A DNA stretch of 64,000 bases from Sweltsa coloradensis (GCA_024449915.1 JAMZAV010000154.1:310001-374000); one strand, 5' to 3'; positions 18,266 to 30,186 are shown, counted from the stretch's first letter. Translations and numbers: made by a program. The notes: generated from the sequence alone by a model not told the origin.

Positions 18266-18299
18266 CCGAGTGAGGAGGAGCCACTTGCAATACCAAATA

Positions 18300-18665
18300 A
18301 TGATGTAGCTATAATATCGATTGTTGTTCGATGAGTCGATATAAGATCGACAAGCCTTATATTGATGTTGTCATGTCACATTGAGAAGTCAATATTTTAT
18401 CGAGATATCGATATAATAATGAGATATCGGAACAGTATAAAAATGTCGATAAAAATATCGAGATATCGATACAATAATAAGATATCGAAACAGTATCAAA
18501 ATGTCGACACAATATGTCGATGTCGATATAATATCTAGAAGGTGAATATCGAGCAGTTGATATTGTATCGAGAAGTCGATATGATATCGATATTTAACCG
18601 ATACGTGGAAATATCGATAATTCGATACAACATCGATGTCGATACAATTTCGATATCGCTGTACA
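18300..18665. repeat. ATATCGAT-rich degenerate repeat
   Basis: Dense in GATATCGAT and ATCGATAT words (for example ATCGAGATATCGATA), with loose 30-40 bp periodicity (GAGATATCGAAACAGTATCA, AAATGTCGA). The sequence is self-complementary throughout and has no coding content. Confidence 0.7.
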
Positions 18666-18970
18666 ATTTGAAAACTATTCTATGTCAGTGATGTTACACA
18701 ACCAGATTATAACAGTGGGATATCGCGAGTAAAGATAACTCGCATGAAATTATATATATATAAGAGAAGTTAACAAATGACCAAGTATAATCAACTGAAA
18801 AACACTATTTCTAGCTTCACTCGAATTAGTCCGACTTTCATGTTTGATAAAATATTGCCAATAAATCAACGACAGACGTTTTGAATGCGATCCTTAATCG
18901 ATATAAATGCGTCATAAAATAGATGATGATCTATGATCTCGTACAATTCCGAACTCAATTTTATAATAAT

Positions 18971-19231
18971 GGATCCCCCAAATAACAATGCAACCAACAA
19001 ATAAAAAATTGTTCAGGAAGTGATGAAAGTGTTCAACAAATCAACAAAATAGAATGTACAACATAATATTATTCATTCATTTATTATAATTAAGCATTAT
19101 GTCGGATTATCTATCACGAAAATAAATTAATATATTGTTGTACATAATTTTGTTGACTTGTTGAACACTTTCATCACTCCCTGACAAATTTTTAAAATGT
19201 TGGTTGCAACGTTATTTGGGGGAGGCATTCA
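18971..19231. mobile_element. MITE-A copy 1 (palindromic)
   Basis: Arms over 100 bp long are inverted copies: AACAATGCAACCAACA, GAAAGTGTTCAACAAATCAA on the left and TTGAACACTTTCATCACT, TGTTGGTTGCAACGTTATTT, GGGGGAGGCATTC on the right. It has no coding capacity. Eight copies of this family occur in the window. Confidence 0.85.
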
Positions 19232-19725
19232 ATTTTTGCTATTAGTCTCACTCTCATCTTAAACATATTTTATAGTTTTGAATAGTTTTCACTCTTCCAA
19301 GATAAATAGATACGTGATCATTGCAGTTTGTGCGTACTATAATCCCTGTTTAAAAGAACAAAACACGCCCTTACTGTGCTCTCTATAAACAGTAATATTA
19401 TATATTTTGTAAATAGTTTTTAATTTCTAATTGACGATTAAATGAATACTTGGAAATAAGAGATCGAGTACAAACATGACGAATAAAACAATGTTATATA
19501 TTTTTCTGAGAATCCGTCATATTTGACGATAATCAACTTATTTCCAAGTGCCCATTTACTCATCAGTTACAGTTGTACAAATCTTTTAATGAGTATTTTT
19601 CTAATTGTAGAATTGAAGCGTTGATGCTTAATAAAAACCGTCCTATGTAGTTTAAATAGAGTGTATGGAAGAAAGTCTTGAGTGACAAACTATATAATGT
19701 AAAATTAAATTTATACATAGACAAT
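19232..19725. other. AT-rich, no gene recognised
   Basis: Contains a loose inverted pair (CTTGGAAATAAG near 19450 and CTTATTTCCAAG near 19540) around 19430-19560. No coding signal. Confidence 0.5.
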
Positions 19726-20209
19726 CGAATGCCTCCCCTTATAAACGTTGTAACCAAAATTTTGAAAATTAATTAGAGTAATGAAAGTGTTCAACATAAT
19801 ATCAGATAATTATGTACTACAACATATTATTCAGCAACATGTGTTTTAGCTATAATAAATTAACGAGTAATATTTTGTACACAAATAAAGTACATTATAG
19901 TATTAAATGTGTAATGATAAATTAAATGTACTTTATTTGTGTACAGAATATTATTCGTTAATTCATTATAGCTAAACATATGTTGCTTAGTTTAATAAAT
20001 TAATGAATACTATTATGTTCTTTATTTGTGAAAAGAATATTACTCACTAATTTATTATAACAAAGCAACATGTTGGTTAGTAATATTAAATTAATGAAAA
20101 ATTTATAAATGTTACAAATTGTATTAATTAATAAATGAAATATGTTGTACATCATTTTATTGAACATCTCCTGAAATGTCGGTTGCAACGTTATTCGTGG
20201 GAGGCATTG
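19726..20209. mobile_element. MITE-A copy 2 with nested palindrome
   Basis: Outer ends GAATGCCTCCCC and GTGGGAGGCATT are inverted. The interior (19830-20060) holds a second inverted pair, TATAATAAATTAACGAGTAA and TTCGTTAATTCATTATAGCT, with repeats of TGTACACAAATAAAGTACAT. It looks like a MITE-A with internal duplication. Confidence 0.75.
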
Positions 20210-22383
20210 TTTTAACTGGGTGATGACGAAGATGTGGAATTAGGGAAGACTCCTCTTAATATTAATAAACGTCAACCGCTTCGTATATTATGGAGCGTTG
20301 CGTTTCTTCGTGTAGACTGTACCTAGCACTTCCCAGTGCAAAACTAGACTTATTGGTGGATGTAGACAGAGTATTTCAGCAAATGTTTATCGCGCCTTGT
20401 TTTGGGTGTGGTTTGGTAGGTTAAGCCTAAATCTAGCATTTCATTAAGATATAAAAAGAAGTTGGTAGAAAATATTCCTCTAAACAAGTGAAAAGTTACC
20501 AATTTTTATTAAATTTATATTTTTGTGTATACAATACAAAACGGATGTTGTTTTTAAGGTTGTATTTTAAATAAATTGTTAAAAGAATTGTTCACGTTAT
20601 TTTAATATTTCCTATTCCTGTCTTTAAAACAATATTTTAGAAGAAAATCCTGTGGCAAAACATATCCCACACACAACAAAAATCTTTAAAAAAAAAAAAT
20701 AAAACAGCCAAACCATAACACAATCCAAAACATTGAGATCTGAAGAAGAGCCAAGCTTATGTACCCTTCTACTTTTTCGCACTCTTACTACAAAATTCCC
20801 TTTCTATGTGAGTGCATCCTTGCAAAGCTTGTAAAAATAAATTTGAACGAGCTTCTGCACTTAAAACAATAGTAGTAGGCCTACTAGTACTATGTTAGAA
20901 GAATGCATTTGGATTGTTTGCTGTATTATTGCAATTTTTCTTAATTTGTGAAATCTTATAACCTTTTCAAGTTCTATTGTTCAATGATTTGTGAAAATAT
21001 AATAATATTTATTGCTTTATGGAGTTACAAAAAATAACCAATATAATGTAAAATATCTCGTGATTTTTGTACACATTGTAGGTGATTATTGCCAAGTTAT
21101 ATAACAGCTGCTACCTAGCGGAGGTATCGCGCACCAAATGCATTTAGTTTATATTTGTTAGCTCACAGGTGGCGCTAGTAGTAGCAGTTTGTTAGTGGTA
21201 CAGAAGTCGGTAAGGAAGTACACCGTCCACAGTCAACCATTCAGGCAGTGGTTATAAGTAGGGTTGCACACGATAATCAATGATCAATAACATTTCGATA
21301 AAATTATTGAATAGCATTTTATCCGAAGAACGTGTCATACCACATTTCTCGTGCGAACGCTTGACAATAATTTTTAATTTTGACTTTTGTAGCCATTCAA
21401 TAATTTAATCACGCCCGTTGGCCGGTAATTTTTTTTTTCAAAAATCAATCGTTTTAAAATTAACCCGTTCATCCTAATGGGACTTCCAAGTGCCTCAGTT
21501 TCATTGTCATGTAAAATTACATGGATAGGATAACAGCTCAATAAGCCTGACGGGACGTTTGAGTCCCACTGCTCCATGGGTACATAGAGCTATCGCACAT
21601 TCACATATGATAAATTTTACTCCCTGTACAATTTAAAAAAAAACTCTTTTAGTGAAATTTAAAAAAAATGAATTTTGCAAATAATTTGTATAAAATAATA
21701 AAAAAAAGTAACTTTGCCATTTGTACCTGAATTTCATTTTTTTTTAAATATGTTAATGAGGATGCTTGTTCTTGAACTAAAATCTTTTTAAAAAAATAAA
21801 AAAGTGGAAAATTAAGGAACATGTTCAAAATCAAAAATTTCCTAAAAGAAACTAATATCATTAAAGAAAAAGTTGTGTACAAAATTTCTTATTGGTAATG
21901 TTTGTTTGATGAATAAGTTAAAAAAAAGTTGATGTATGAAAGGGTTAAAAGTCAATCTGTGGTAATAGATAGGATAGGCCTACACGCGGTATGCATGCAC
22001 GATCATCAACAGTTTTAGATAATATTATACTTTCTCCGTGTTCCAACTAATGCATAATAAAGCTGAATCCGTGGCGTGTTATTGTTATTAAGAGCGAGAT
22101 TTACTGTGTGGAATGTGGAGGCTTGACATAATAATACACGTGTTTAGCTGTCAGATGACGCATAATTAATAGTAGGTTGTGTGTGATCTGATGAGCGTTG
22201 CTTCACACGAGACGCGAGCTGATGACACGCACACGCACAATAAGCAAACACATGAAATACAATACTTAAATAATTAATAAATGACATCATTAACAAAAGT
22301 TTCAAGATTTAAATCTGGTGGTTTTCAGGCCTCTTTTTTCATTTGTCTACTGTTTTGATGTAAGCAAGATATAAATAATTAAA
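20210..22383. other. intergenic or intronic, no gene recognised
   Basis: AT-rich sequence with only short open frames. No splice-bounded exon, RNA gene or clear mobile element was recognised. Confidence 0.5.
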
Positions 22384-22763
22384 AGCCTCCCTTCAATAAC
22401 TTTGCAACCAACATTTAAACGTTGTTCAGGAGAGTCATGAAACTGTTCAATAAGTCAACAAATTATCAGTATCAGTATAATTTTTTTTTATTTCCATAGA
22501 CATTTTGTGACAATGTTACAAAAATGATATACCCTTTTCGGGTGTACAAGAAATGGTCAAGTTTGGGGATAAAAAATAAGAATGCAACAATTAATAACAA
22601 GTGTACTACATTATTCATTAATTTATTAATTAAGTGACATGTTGCTTACTTATAATAAATTAATGAATATTAATTTGTTGTACATCATTTGGTGATTTGT
22701 TCATTACTCTCCTGAACAATGTTTGAAATGTTGGTTGCAATGTTATTCAAGGGAGACATTCAA
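22384..22763. mobile_element. MITE-A copy 3 with internal insertion
   Basis: Family ends AGCCTCCCTTCAATAACTTT and TTATTCAAGGGAGACATTCA. About 140 bp of unrelated sequence (about 22466-22605, starting with TATCAGTATCAGTATAA and a T-run) interrupts the left arm. The insertion resembles a LINE 3' end but is too short to identify. Confidence 0.75.
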
Positions 22764-23167
22764 TGACATAAAAAGAAAAAGAAAGAAAAACATAAGTCAC
22801 ATTATATAATTACAACAATAAATAACAGCATAATTCGTTTATAAAAAAACTGTAAATAGGTACGCTTACAAATAAATACCTCACTCAATACATTATAAAT
22901 TATACCTAACGTTTACGTAAAAACAGGTAACAATTTATTATTTCGCCGAGTTAAAATACGTCGGTCGATGTAAGTGTGGTCTTCTCAAGCCTAGCCGAAT
23001 AAGTAAAGCACCGGGTAATGAGTGATGTACATCCTGTAATTACTTTCGTTAACCCGAGCTGTTGAGCGAGATGGTTTTAACAAGTCTCGCTCCAGGTAGC
23101 AGGTGATTCAATTAGGCACCAGGCGTTTACACGGCGTGGTCACCGGACAGCGAGCCGCGTGCAGTAT
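22764..23167. other. no gene recognised
   Basis: Unique-looking sequence of moderate GC between MITE-A and the 32-bp repeat. Confidence 0.5.
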
Positions 23168-23570
23168 CATAGAAGAATAGGGGGAATAGTTAGGAGAAAC
23201 ATAGAAGAATAAGTGGGTGGTCAGGAGAAATATAGAAGAATAAGTGGGGTAGTCAGGAGAAACATAGAAGAATAAGTGGGGTAGTCAGGAGAAATATAGA
23301 AGAATAAGTGGTGTAGTCAGGAGAAATATAGAAGAATAAGTGGGGTAGTCAGGAGAAATATAGAAGAATAAGTGGGGTAGTCAGGAGAAACACAAAATAA
23401 GTGGGGTAATCAGGAGAAACATAGAAGAATAAGTGGGGTGTCAGGAGAAACATCAAATAAAATAGGGTGGTCAAGAAGAAACATAAGAAGAATAAGTTGG
23501 TGGTCAGGAGAAACATTAAATAATAAGTGGGGTGGTCAGGAGAAATGGAGAATAAGTGTGTATGGAGAAA
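23168..23570 (+). repeat. 32-bp minisatellite, about 13 copies
   Basis: Unit GGGGTAGTCAGGAGAAATAT + AGAAGAATAAGT, with variants (GGTGGTCAGG). Degenerates at the right end. The open frame that starts at 23438 is a by-product. Confidence 0.9.
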
Positions 23571-23604
23571 ATAGAAGTAATAAGGCTACTGCCTTTGTTG
23601 GCAA

Positions 23605-25150
23605 TCAAGCAAGATGCGCTTTAAATATATTACGTTCAAACATCACATACTCAATGGTAAAACAGTGGTCAAGGATTGTCGTATTATCCAACACGAAGTT
23701 TTTCCTGATTCCTGTAAAACTACTCTTGATGGACAAGTGTGTTTTTGAATGCCACCTCCTCAAGTCAAGTAGTCAGGTAGGCAGCGCTTGAAGCACCGAC
23801 AGCTAAGGTGTAACACATCATCTTTGTTTAAAGTGTTTTATCACTAATTGGACAGAAAAAGAAACGGATCTCGATTATAAACTTATGGTGTCATACCTGT
23901 TCTTGCTTGTGGTTGGTTTGCACCGGTATGTCAATTATGTGTTTGTGAAATTCGTTGTATTTGGCGAATAAGCGATTTTTAATCGACAATTAACATTTAT
24001 TTTTAATTATTTATTATAATCTTTATTATTAGTCGGGGTTCTCATCAAATTAATAATATTAATTAATGTTTTATCGTGGGTTACGTAGTCTGAGCCGCTG
24101 CAATGCGCGGATGTCGACGTAATGAACAGACAACATCAAACTTAAGAAAATGTGTTACCGGCAAATGTGAAATAACATGTTTTGCATAGAGAGAGTGGTA
24201 AATTAAATATTTTAAAGAGTAAGCAATACAAATTATTTATCTATCTGATAGAGGTGGCACAGAGCTAGCATGCGAGACTCTGACTTCAGAGTTGACCAGA
24301 ACAATTCATGAGCTAGGTGTTCATCGGCCGAAGTTCAAGCAAATGCAGACATTACGTAAAATAAAAAAGCCCTTGGACGTAGGTATATCAAAGATAATAA
24401 TTTATGTTTACTTATAAAATAATATGTTTGATATTTATCATTTATTTGATAAAAGGCATAAGTGCTCAGACTTTCGAATGAAGTTATCCTTTTTTGTAAA
24501 TCAGTGTTTTCAGTGAATAGGATCGACGTTAAATAAATAAATAAATAAATAATTAAAGTAATTTTAAATTTTTCGAATTCTTATATAGGAATCAGTCAGA
24601 TTTACTATCAAACCGTAAAAAGCAGCTCATCCCATAAGACGTCTGGTAGGCCCATTATTTCTCGTCGCCATCCTAGCATTTGTTCTTCGGACTATGGGAA
24701 ACCAAGAAAACCACGTCTGGATGGAAGTTGTCTCGGAATCTCGAAGTATTCTTAGTTCAGAAATTTATTAACTGTCGAAAGTGCAGGGAGGGCTAATTTA
24801 AAAGTGATAACCTTTTTATACTAATCGTTTGTGCTCACTGCCTTAGTATTTGAGATTTGTTAATGTTAGGTTGTCATGAATCAATTACCTTGTCCACGTG
24901 TTCCACTAGTCGCAGCCATTAACCGCGGTAAAACAAGTTTTAGCAACAACCTTCTGTGCTCAAACCAGTTTATCACAATCGTTTCACAACAGCTCTACAG
25001 TAACCTAGAGAGACCTGGCTTGGTTTCAGCGATCACGCGTGACTCATACGGATCGGAGTGGACATGAAGATGCCCGTTAACACCGGAATTAAACTAATGG
25101 TCAAGAATACAATATATATAACACAAAACTTTCCAAATCTCGGGGGGATG
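23605..25150. other. no gene recognised; one SINE-type tail
   Basis: Contains GAATAGGATCGACGTTAAAT with an (AAAT)n tail at 24516-24552, the 3' end of a GACGTTAA-type SINE. The head and body cannot be traced. Otherwise no feature seen. Confidence 0.5.
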
Positions 25151-25177
25151 TCGCTGCAGTTTTGTGTTGTATTTCAG

Positions 25178-25276
25178 TGCTTCATACAAGGATCAGCAGC
25201 CCTAGTCATTTTCGTTGCAAGTGTCACTAACTGGCACAACTACCCCACCGTGATCCCCAAGTCGTTCTTCAAATAA
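25178..25276 (+). CDS. candidate 3'-terminal coding exon, unidentified
   Basis: The acceptor TGTTGTATTTCAG at 25165-25177 leads into CFIQGSAALVIFVASVTNWH, then NYPTVIPKSFFK and TAA (25274-25276). A polyadenylation signal AATAAA lies 30 bp downstream (25306-25311). The third codon positions are C/G-richer than the surroundings, which supports coding. The segment SAALVIFVASV is moderately hydrophobic. It could be the last exon of the CD36-family gene (C-terminal membrane part and tail), but I recognise no specific motif, and 8 kb of repeats separate the two. A chance open frame is also possible. Confidence 0.35.
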   Translation, partial: CFIQGSAALVIFVASVTNWHNYPTVIPKSFFK

Positions 25277-25305
25277 CCATGTCCCAGTGTTCCTTTTCTG
25301 TCAAC

Positions 25306-25311
25306 AATAAA
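25306..25311 (+). terminator. candidate polyadenylation signal
   Basis: AATAAA 30 bp after the stop of the candidate exon at 25178-25276. Such hexamers are common by chance in AT-rich DNA. Confidence 0.3.
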
Positions 25312-25710
25312 ATTAGCAAAAGTACTCGGATGTCCTGACTTTTGTGTGACTATTGCTTCATATATACAGTTATGAAATTTTGTTGCACTGTAGTACCACG
25401 GCAACCATTTGTGCACCAACTATTTCACAGGTGAGGATCACAACACGCAAATGTCGCAAACATTTAGTTCACTCACAAGAGTGATCTTAGGTCTTTGGTG
25501 AAATGGTCTTGTCATATATTCAGTTGAAATTTTGGTGGCGACCTTTGGTAACCACTTGGCAACCATTTGGCAACCAAATATTTCTACAGGGGGATGAAAC
25601 CTTAAATATCGAAACATTTAAAGTTCACTCACAAGACGTGAATTTGTTAGGTCTTGGGTAAAATATCGAGTCCCAATATTAGCAAATAATTAATGTTTAC
25701 TTAAAAATAA

Positions 25711-25955
25711 TTGAATCCTTCCCCGAATTAAATTGCAACCAACATTTAAAAATGATCAGGAGACAAATTAAATTGTGTACGTACAGCAAAATATTATTCG
25801 TTCATTTATTATAACTAAGTTACATTTGATTAGTTATAATAAATTAATATAAATCATATTATGTTGTATATCATTTGTTGATTTTTTGAACATTTTCATC
25901 AGACTTCTTAACATTTACAAAAATGTTGGTTGCAATGTTATTTGGGAGAGGCAAA
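25711..25955. mobile_element. MITE-A copy 4
   Basis: Ends TTGAATCCTTCCCCGAATTA and GTTGGTTGCAATGTTATTTG, with a palindromic centre around TTATAACTAAGTTACA. It is a compact copy with a partly deleted left arm. Confidence 0.8.
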
Positions 25956-26496
25956 TTAATAGTCCAATTGTAACTTTTTTTTTTTTATTTTTCTGTGTAG
26001 TTTGTTAGTGTTTGTGTTTTGTATACCTATTGTCCTCCTATTGAATCAGTTTTATAAGTGAATATGATCCATCCTGTTTTAAGATGTGCAAGTTGTAAGC
26101 TGCCTAATTTGTTATCACATGGTCTCAAATTAGGCAGCTTCCATGGCACCTCGCATGTAAGCCTATCCTGCCACCCAGTACTCAGTCCGATTCGCATTCT
26201 ATCAACATAACTTTTAACAGAACAAGATAGACGTTAATTAATAATAATGAAAAAAGTGAAGAAAAAAAGAACACAATTAAAAACCCACTAAAAGTCTCAC
26301 GATAAGTGACACCGCCGTCCTCGGTTTAGGTCGTGTGTTTACGGAAGGCCTCGGGTGGGTTCGCCGGAGAAAGCGTCGCCTTCCTTTCCTTCCGGTCCAG
26401 CTCTGTGTGATTCACCTCGCCCGTGTGGGTTGCATAACAGGCTGGCGGGCTCTACCTGTCGGTGTAGGAGGCGCGGAGTGAGATAAACACCCACTC

Positions 26497-26565
26497 AGTC
26501 TAGTCCATTGATATTTAACTACTGTTAGGCCTACAATAGGGGTTTAATATCAATGGTCTAGTCAG
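26497..26565. mobile_element. MITE-G copy 2 (near-solo hairpin)
   Basis: GTCTAGTCCATTGATATTT and AATATCAATGGTCTAGTC pair around GTTAGGCCTACAATAGGGG. Same arm core as the element at 1251-1701, but almost all of the interior is missing. Confidence 0.65.
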
Positions 26566-26581
26566 ATGAATAATTTCTAGT

Positions 26582-26816
26582 GGGAAGGCTGCCCAGGGTG
26601 CAATTCATGCCCCTCTTTAGGTGTCTAACTAGGTATGTTGCGGATAGGACAATTGTGAAGGGATGTCCGAGGGGTGTTTAAGAGGACTCTATCCCTTGCA
26701 TTCGCATTAACGACTGAGGAAAACCTCGGAAAAAAAAACTTCAGTCAAGATTGCCGGTCTCGACGGGATTCGAACCCGGGACCTCCCGAAACAGAGTCGA
26801 GCCAACACTGTCGTTG
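26582..26816 (-). mobile_element. SINE-A, nearly full length
   Basis: On the minus strand: a tRNA-like head with box B GGTTCGAATCCC, then CGAGACCGGCAATCTTGACT, the GTTAATGCGAATGCAAGG block, GGATAGGACAA (plus strand) and the end CACCCTGGGCAGCC. The box A half is truncated: the head lacks the GCGTTAAGCGCGC segment present at 54945. Confidence 0.8.
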
Positions 26817-26930
26817 ATAACTGATTTTCAATAAGGGACATTACATCTTTAAAACAGACCAAGGCAACCCTGTTGGCGCCGACACCATCGACGAGCGAAC
26901 AATGACCAACTAGAAAAAAGTATTTTACGA
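26817..26930 (+). mobile_element. SINE-C-like central module next to SINE-A
   Basis: AACTGATTTTCAATAAGGGA, GGCGCCGACACCATCGACGAG and AACAATGACCAACTAGAAAA match the central domain of SINE-C (ACTGATTTTCAGTGGGGGAC … GACGCAATCGACGAGTGAGC) but lie between two SINE-A pieces. This suggests a composite or a shared module. Confidence 0.55.
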
Positions 26931-26944
26931 GTATTTTACAGAAT

Positions 26945-27050
26945 ATTAACGACTGAAGAAAACCTTGGAGAAACCTTTCAGTCCGGATTTCTGGTGGTGG
27001 GTTTCGAATCCGGGACCTCCCGAATCAGAGTCAACCTGTCGGTTACATAA
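26945..27050 (-). mobile_element. SINE-A fragment
   Basis: Head and first part of the body only (box B region GGGTTTCGAATCCGGGACCT on the plus strand, then CTGAAGAAAACCTTGGAG to its left). Confidence 0.65.
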
Positions 27051-27424
27051 TAGTATGAGTGCATATTTGAGAAACTGTAAAAACTCTGGTCCCCGCCTCT
27101 AGAGTACTCCCCACGCCCCTCGTCTGCTCCCACGCGCTCTCAGGTGTAAGGTCAGTGCAGGCGGTGTACCCGGGTGTAAGGCCGGGCAGACAATGCGTGG
27201 TGCAGAAGGTCTCTAGTTCGACATCCGGGGTGCATTCCTGAGTCTCGACCTGCGGTCTGGCTGAACCATCTGTAGCCTCCGTGTTTTATGTCTCGGAACA
27301 AACTAATTGGCGGAGGTTTTAACAGCGCTACGGACCCGAGCACAGACGGTCAGGGTTAGCGGGAATATGCTTAGTAGGAAGGCAGTGACCGGCGTAGAGT
27401 ACGCAGCAGATTCACTGGCCTTCC

Positions 27425-27870
27425 AGAATAACGTTGCGACCAACATTTATAAAGTTATTGTTCAGGAGATTTATGAACATGTCCAACAAATCAACAAAAT
27501 GATGTACAACATATTGTTCATTCAATTAATTTAACATATCAATATGTTGCTTAGTTATAATAAATTGTTATTCATTCATTTATTATAACTTAGCAACATG
27601 TTGCTTAGTTAAAATAAATTATTATTCATTCATTCATTTATTAATTTACCAACATGTTGCTTAGTGTTAATTTAAATTATTATTCAATCATTATTTCATT
27701 TATTTATTAATTATTGTAACTTAAAAATTATTTTTCATTCTTTTATTATAACCTACCAACATGCTTCTTAATTATAATGAATGAATAATATGTTGTACAT
27801 ATTTGTTGATTTGTTGAACAACTTCATCACCTCCTGAAGAATGTTTTAAATGTTGGTTGCAACGTTAAGT
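27425..27870. mobile_element. MITE-A copy 5 with amplified interior
   Basis: Ends with AACGTTGCGACCAACATTTA and AAATGTTGGTTGCAACGTTA. The central segment TAACATGTTGCTTAGTTATA-like is repeated several times (27530-27790), so this copy is longer than its relatives. Confidence 0.8.
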
Positions 27871-27892
27871 ATTGAATTAGTTTTATTAGAGT

Positions 27893-27909
27893 GGGGGGGG
27901 GGGGGGGGG
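27893..27909 (+). repeat. poly-G tract
   Basis: Seventeen G in a row. Confidence 0.95.
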
Positions 27910-28413
27910 CAGTGTCCAAGGACTTTTTAGAGGGTATCAATCCGATTCCTCTCCGAGTCTTTTCTGTTGTGGGTTGTGAATTGTTATATTGTTTCACTTA
28001 TATAGGTTTAATTACATAAAAACAAACACTGATATGTGCAATGATTTGTATTTTAATATGAAGTAAGTATATTCCATCAATAAATTAAAGCAATCCTCAG
28101 AATTAAACACGAGTCTCATTATAGAGTAAGTACGGATTCCTGTAATATTATACAACCTCCAAGTGTGGCTAGTAATTTATGGAAGTGTTAATGATATAAT
28201 CTTCTAATTCGGTCTATTACCAACATACAGAAAGGTTCTGCTTCTAATACCAACCTTGGCGCCATAAACCCTGCTAATAAATGTGTTTATGTCCCAGCTG
28301 GAATCAGGTTTAGTTGTGAACACGACTTAACAGTGAACACCTTCAAACATTTGCCAAGATGCCTAACAGACATCCTTCACTCTGCAACCACGGAGTAAGG
28401 TGAATACTTAAGG

Positions 28414-28479
28414 CACTGCCTCCTAGATGCTACTCGTGTCGAGGAGTTCTTCGTCACGAGAAGCATCTAGGAGGCAGTG
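28414..28479. mobile_element. MITE-H copy 1: 66-bp hAT-type hairpin with 8-bp TSD
   Basis: CACTGCCTCCTAGATGCT and AGCATCTAGGAGGCAGTG form the arms of a near-perfect hairpin. The flanks ACTTAAGG (28406-28413) and ACTAAAGG (28480-28487) form an 8-bp duplication with one change, as expected for hAT transposition. It is far too short to code. Confidence 0.8.
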
Positions 28480-28496
28480 ACTAAAGGCGCCAACAA

Positions 28497-28800
28497 GCGC
28501 AATCCTAACTGAAAGTTTTTTGCAAGGGTTTCTAAATTCATTAAATTGAATACCTCTCCCCGAACAACGTTGCAATCAAGATTTTAAAAATAGTTCAGGA
28601 GAGTGAGGAAATTGTTCAACAAATTAAATCAATATGTTGGTTGGTTATAATAAATAAATGAATAAATTATGTTGTTTATCAAATTATTGATTTGTTGAAC
28701 ACTTTCATGAACAATTTAAAAAAATATTGGTTACAACGATATTCGGGGGAAGAATTCAATTCGAATGCAAGGGTTGTATCCTCTTGAACAGCTCTTGACC
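28497..28800 (+). mobile_element. SINE-A interrupted by MITE-A copy 6
   Basis: GCGCAATCCTAACTGAAAG and GGGTTTCTAAATTCATTAAA lie on the left. The SINE resumes on the right with CGAATGCAAGGGTTGTATCC and TCTTGAACAGCTC. The two halves join to the usual SINE-A order when the MITE (28546-28760) is removed. Confidence 0.7.
28546..28760. mobile_element. MITE-A copy 6 inserted in SINE-A
   Basis: TTGAATACCTCTCCCCGAAC and TTCGGGGGAAGAATTCAA are the inverted ends, with the standard TGTTCAACAAATTAAATC and TTGTTGAACACTTTCATG internal arms. It is younger than the SINE that it splits. Confidence 0.8.
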
Positions 28801-29880
28801 ATTCTATTTACAACCACACTTAGTCCCGGAGCAGGTATCAAAAATATTTTCCCTCGAAAAGATCCAATCACGTGACCAGATTCTCAGCCAATCAGATGTC
28901 ACCTGAAGATCTACTCACGACAGCCAGGACACTCTACCAGGCCACTCGAATCTACTTTCCCCAATCACTAATTAGTTACGACTCTGCCTCTCCTTCATTA
29001 GCAGAACAGTAGAACACAACTAAAAACAGGTTTTTACAACTTTATTGCGCAATGCGCAGGTTATGAGGCAATAGATTTAATTATTGAAATTAAATTAATT
29101 ACATTTCGGTTCTTTTAATCTTGCGTACTAGGAAGCCTCCGTTTCTTGTGCGTTATCGAGATGGGCAATCGTAGAAATCATCAAGATTATAACAAAATAT
29201 AATAATTATACAACAGTTTCGTGTTTAATTAAAAACTAATTATTATTATACTGTATTTTCTTGCATCGAGAACACTAATTATTGGTTAGCTAGTTAATAA
29301 ATTAGGTGAATTTATTTTATAAGCACGGCTACGGGAGTTCCAAAATTAGCTACAAATTAAAAGCTACCCTTTCATTGCCGAATTAGATTTGTCGAAAGAA
29401 GGTAATTTTAATAAAGAAATTGAAATTCTAAAAACAATTCAAAGAATTTTTGTATTTTTATTTTTTAATTAATAATCACGATTTTTAAGGAAATTTTGGG
29501 AAATTTTGGATTTTGAATCATATCTTAATTTTTGGTTAAAATTAAAATTCGAAGTGCATTCATAAAACAAAATTTATTTCTGAACTTTTTGTGTATTTTA
29601 GATTTTGTGTACCTCGAATAACAGCAGAACTGGAATTTTATTACCTTTCCGGGACGAACCCAATTTTTCCCGTTTTAAGCCTTTCTAGCAGATGAGTATT
29701 TTCAATCTTCTCTAAAATGGGCACTATTCGTAACATTGCATTGGATAGAAAATTAAAAATGTATTGATTCTTTTTTTACAATCTTTTTTTAGATGGTTAA
29801 AAAAAATACCATGAAAAAAATTAAGAACTTTCTGTTGCCATATGGCTACACTAATATTTGTATTTTTTATCGACGGGTCA
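28801..29880. other. no gene recognised
   Basis: AT-rich, without repeats I can name. No convincing exon. Confidence 0.5.
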
Positions 29881-29882
29881 TC

Positions 29883-29959
29883 GAAGAAGAAGAAGAAGAA
29901 GAAGAAGAAGAAGAAGAAGAAGAAGAAGAAGAAGAAGAAGAAGAAGAAGAAGAAGAAGA
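29883..29959 (+). repeat. (GAA)n microsatellite
   Basis: About 25 GAA units. Poly-Glu, poly-Arg, poly-Ser and poly-Phe frames on both strands arise from it and are not genes. Confidence 0.95.
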
Positions 29960-30186
29960 CACGAAAATATTTACTTTCCAACGTTTCGTTTTTGGTGGAG
30001 GTTCCGGGCATATAGCTTGTGTAACGCAGCCCTGACCACCATGATCATCAAATATGCTTTGTATCATTCTTGTTGAAGCGCAATTTAAATTAAAATAGCC
30101 TCAATTTATTTAAAAGTGAAACGTGACACAGGCACAGCCGGACGGACAGAAAAGTGATGTATATAGGACAGTTACGCTATCTATAA

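Noticed and set aside
29793..30076. Poly-Glu, poly-Arg, poly-Ser and poly-Phe frames
   Set aside because: All derive from the (GAA)n microsatellite.
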